7,312 nt of DNA, taken from Promethearchaeia archaeon. Lineage in GTDB: Archaea; Asgardarchaeota; Lokiarchaeia; Sigyniarchaeales; SOKP01. Location of the stretch: assembly GCA_029856295.1 (NCBI GenBank), contig JAHQWS010000116.1, forward strand, positions 1-7,312, read 5' to 3'. Within the stretch, counting starts at the first letter, position 1. Each line of letters opens with the position of its first letter. Shown here one piece after another: positions 6,684-7,312 of this stretch. A program made the position numbers and the translations under genes. The notes beneath the pieces are model-generated. The model had not been told where the DNA came from. It was given only the letters and a program-made list of their open reading frames with translations, and did not search any database.

Positions 6684-7274
6684 TTATAGCAGTTTAAATT
6701 TATTTGTTTCTTTAGATAAATTCTCTAAAAACTCTTTCATTTCACTCTTTCTTTTTATGCCTATTTCCTTAGCCTGATCAGTAGATAATTTTTGGAGTAA
6801 AGTTTTCTGAAAATTATTCAGAAGACCAATTGCTGATTTTAAATCGGGTGCCATTGATTCTTTCCCAGTAATCGAAATGATTCTCGTTACTCCAATTATG
6901 CCCATAAAGTCTAAAATATCCGCATCGCGAAAAAGAATTGACTCAAATTGATTTGATGGTTTAGCGTAATACATGTGAGTTCTGATTATGTCTCTTACCA
7001 AATCAATTTTATCTGAAGGAAACCCTATAGATATAAGGACATCCTCGCAACTTTCAGCAGCAGCATCTGCGTGATCAACGTTCTTCTTTCTATAAGGTTC
7101 AAAGGCACTCATATCATGTAAATATGCAGCCGCAAATAATGAATCTTGATCTATATCCAACTTTTTCATTTCAGCTAATTTTAATGTCAATTCATAAACG
7201 CGGGTAAAGTGAGATATGCCCCAAGCTGGATGTTCAAAATCTTTTACAAAATCGATTAATTTTTCTCTCCACAT
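6684..7274 (-). CDS. HD-domain phosphohydrolase (YedJ/YpgQ-like)
   Basis: 196-residue complete protein. Its metal-binding residues follow the HD pattern: His22 (HFTRVYE), His53-Asp54 (AYLHDMS), then Asp117 and Asp119 in RDADILDFMG. His68 and His100 stand where related small HD enzymes place additional ligands. The DADxLD form and the length resemble the YedJ/YpgQ group, soluble phosphohydrolases; B. subtilis YpgQ acts as a pyrophosphohydrolase on nucleotides. Substrate cannot be read from sequence. The last 40 residues are charged and helical. The ATG at 7274 is preceded on its strand by GTGAT eight bases upstream, which can pair with the 16S 3' end, so the start is well supported. It is 41 bp upstream of the GH38-like gene on the same strand, probably the first visible gene of that operon. 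Its promoter is likely at or beyond the window edge. Confidence 0.88.
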   Translation of the reverse strand: MWREKLIDFVKDFEHPAWGISHFTRVYELTLKLAEMKKLDIDQDSLFAAAYLHDMSAFEPYRKKNVDHADAAAESCEDVLISIGFPSDKIDLVRDIIRTHMYYAKPSNQFESILFRDADILDFMGIIGVTRIISITGKESMAPDLKSAIGLLNNFQKTLLQKLSTDQAKEIGIKRKSEMKEFLENLSKETNKFKLL

Positions 7275-7282
7275 TTTAAGAT

Positions 7283-7287
7283 ATCAC
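7283..7287 (-). promoter_or_regulatory. Ribosome binding site of the HD-domain gene
   Basis: GTGAT on the minus strand, eight bases before the ATG at 7274, is complementary to the AUCAC of the 16S rRNA tail. The remaining bases to the window edge are A/T-rich, with no clear TATA box. Confidence 0.4.
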
Positions 7288-7312
7288 TGTTTTTTTCAGA
7301 TTAAAACATAGA

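Noticed and set aside
7290..7296. Run of seven T on the plus strand, considered as a terminator
   Set aside because: No plus-strand gene precedes it within the window; the nearest genes read leftwards.
1..7312. Defence system, CRISPR array, tRNA/rRNA, riboswitch or mobile element
   Set aside because: No regularly spaced repeats, transposase-like protein, tRNA-like cloverleaf or nuclease/defence domain set was seen; the HD protein is of the stand-alone metabolic type and lacks a Cas3 or effector context.

Overview
This is an AT-rich window with archaeal hallmarks. A strong TATA element lies about 25-30 bp upstream of a near-leaderless start. T-tract terminators are present without hairpins, and GTG and TTG starts occur. 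Proteins are rich in Lys, Ile and Asn. The layout would suit an Asgard-type or another mesophilic archaeon, but this is inference; a low-GC bacterium cannot be excluded without a phylogeny.

Left half (1-3811): a dehydratase of the IlvD/Edd family reads leftwards. From a shared 110-120 bp divergent promoter, an RraA/HMG-aldolase-type protein reads rightwards, followed by a zinc-dependent medium-chain dehydrogenase. Together these could be the oxidation, dehydration and aldol-cleavage steps of a non-phosphorylating sugar or sugar-acid degradation route: polyol/aldose to aldonate, then 2-keto-3-deoxy acid, then pyruvate plus an aldehyde. The shared promoter carries two perfect 7-3-7 inverted repeats, one on each side of the central TATA element, which look like candidate operators.

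Middle (3812-4158): this stretch has no intact gene. On the minus strand it holds a broken remnant of the C-terminal end of a UxaA-type (altronate/galactarate dehydratase) protein, in two frames that join if one base is restored. It supports the view that the locus handles sugar acids and that part of it has decayed.

Right half (4159-7274): two minus-strand genes, 41 bp apart (35 bp if the alternative GTG start is used), probably form one operon. The first is a small HD-domain phosphohydrolase. The second is an 827-residue divergent member of glycoside hydrolase family 38 (alpha-mannosidase fold), in which the usual metal and nucleophile residues appear substituted. It may be a glycosidase of altered mechanism or a non-catalytic relative. 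It could supply sugars to the left-hand pathway, but that link rests only on neighbourhood.

No RNA gene, CRISPR array, insertion sequence or replication origin was recognised.
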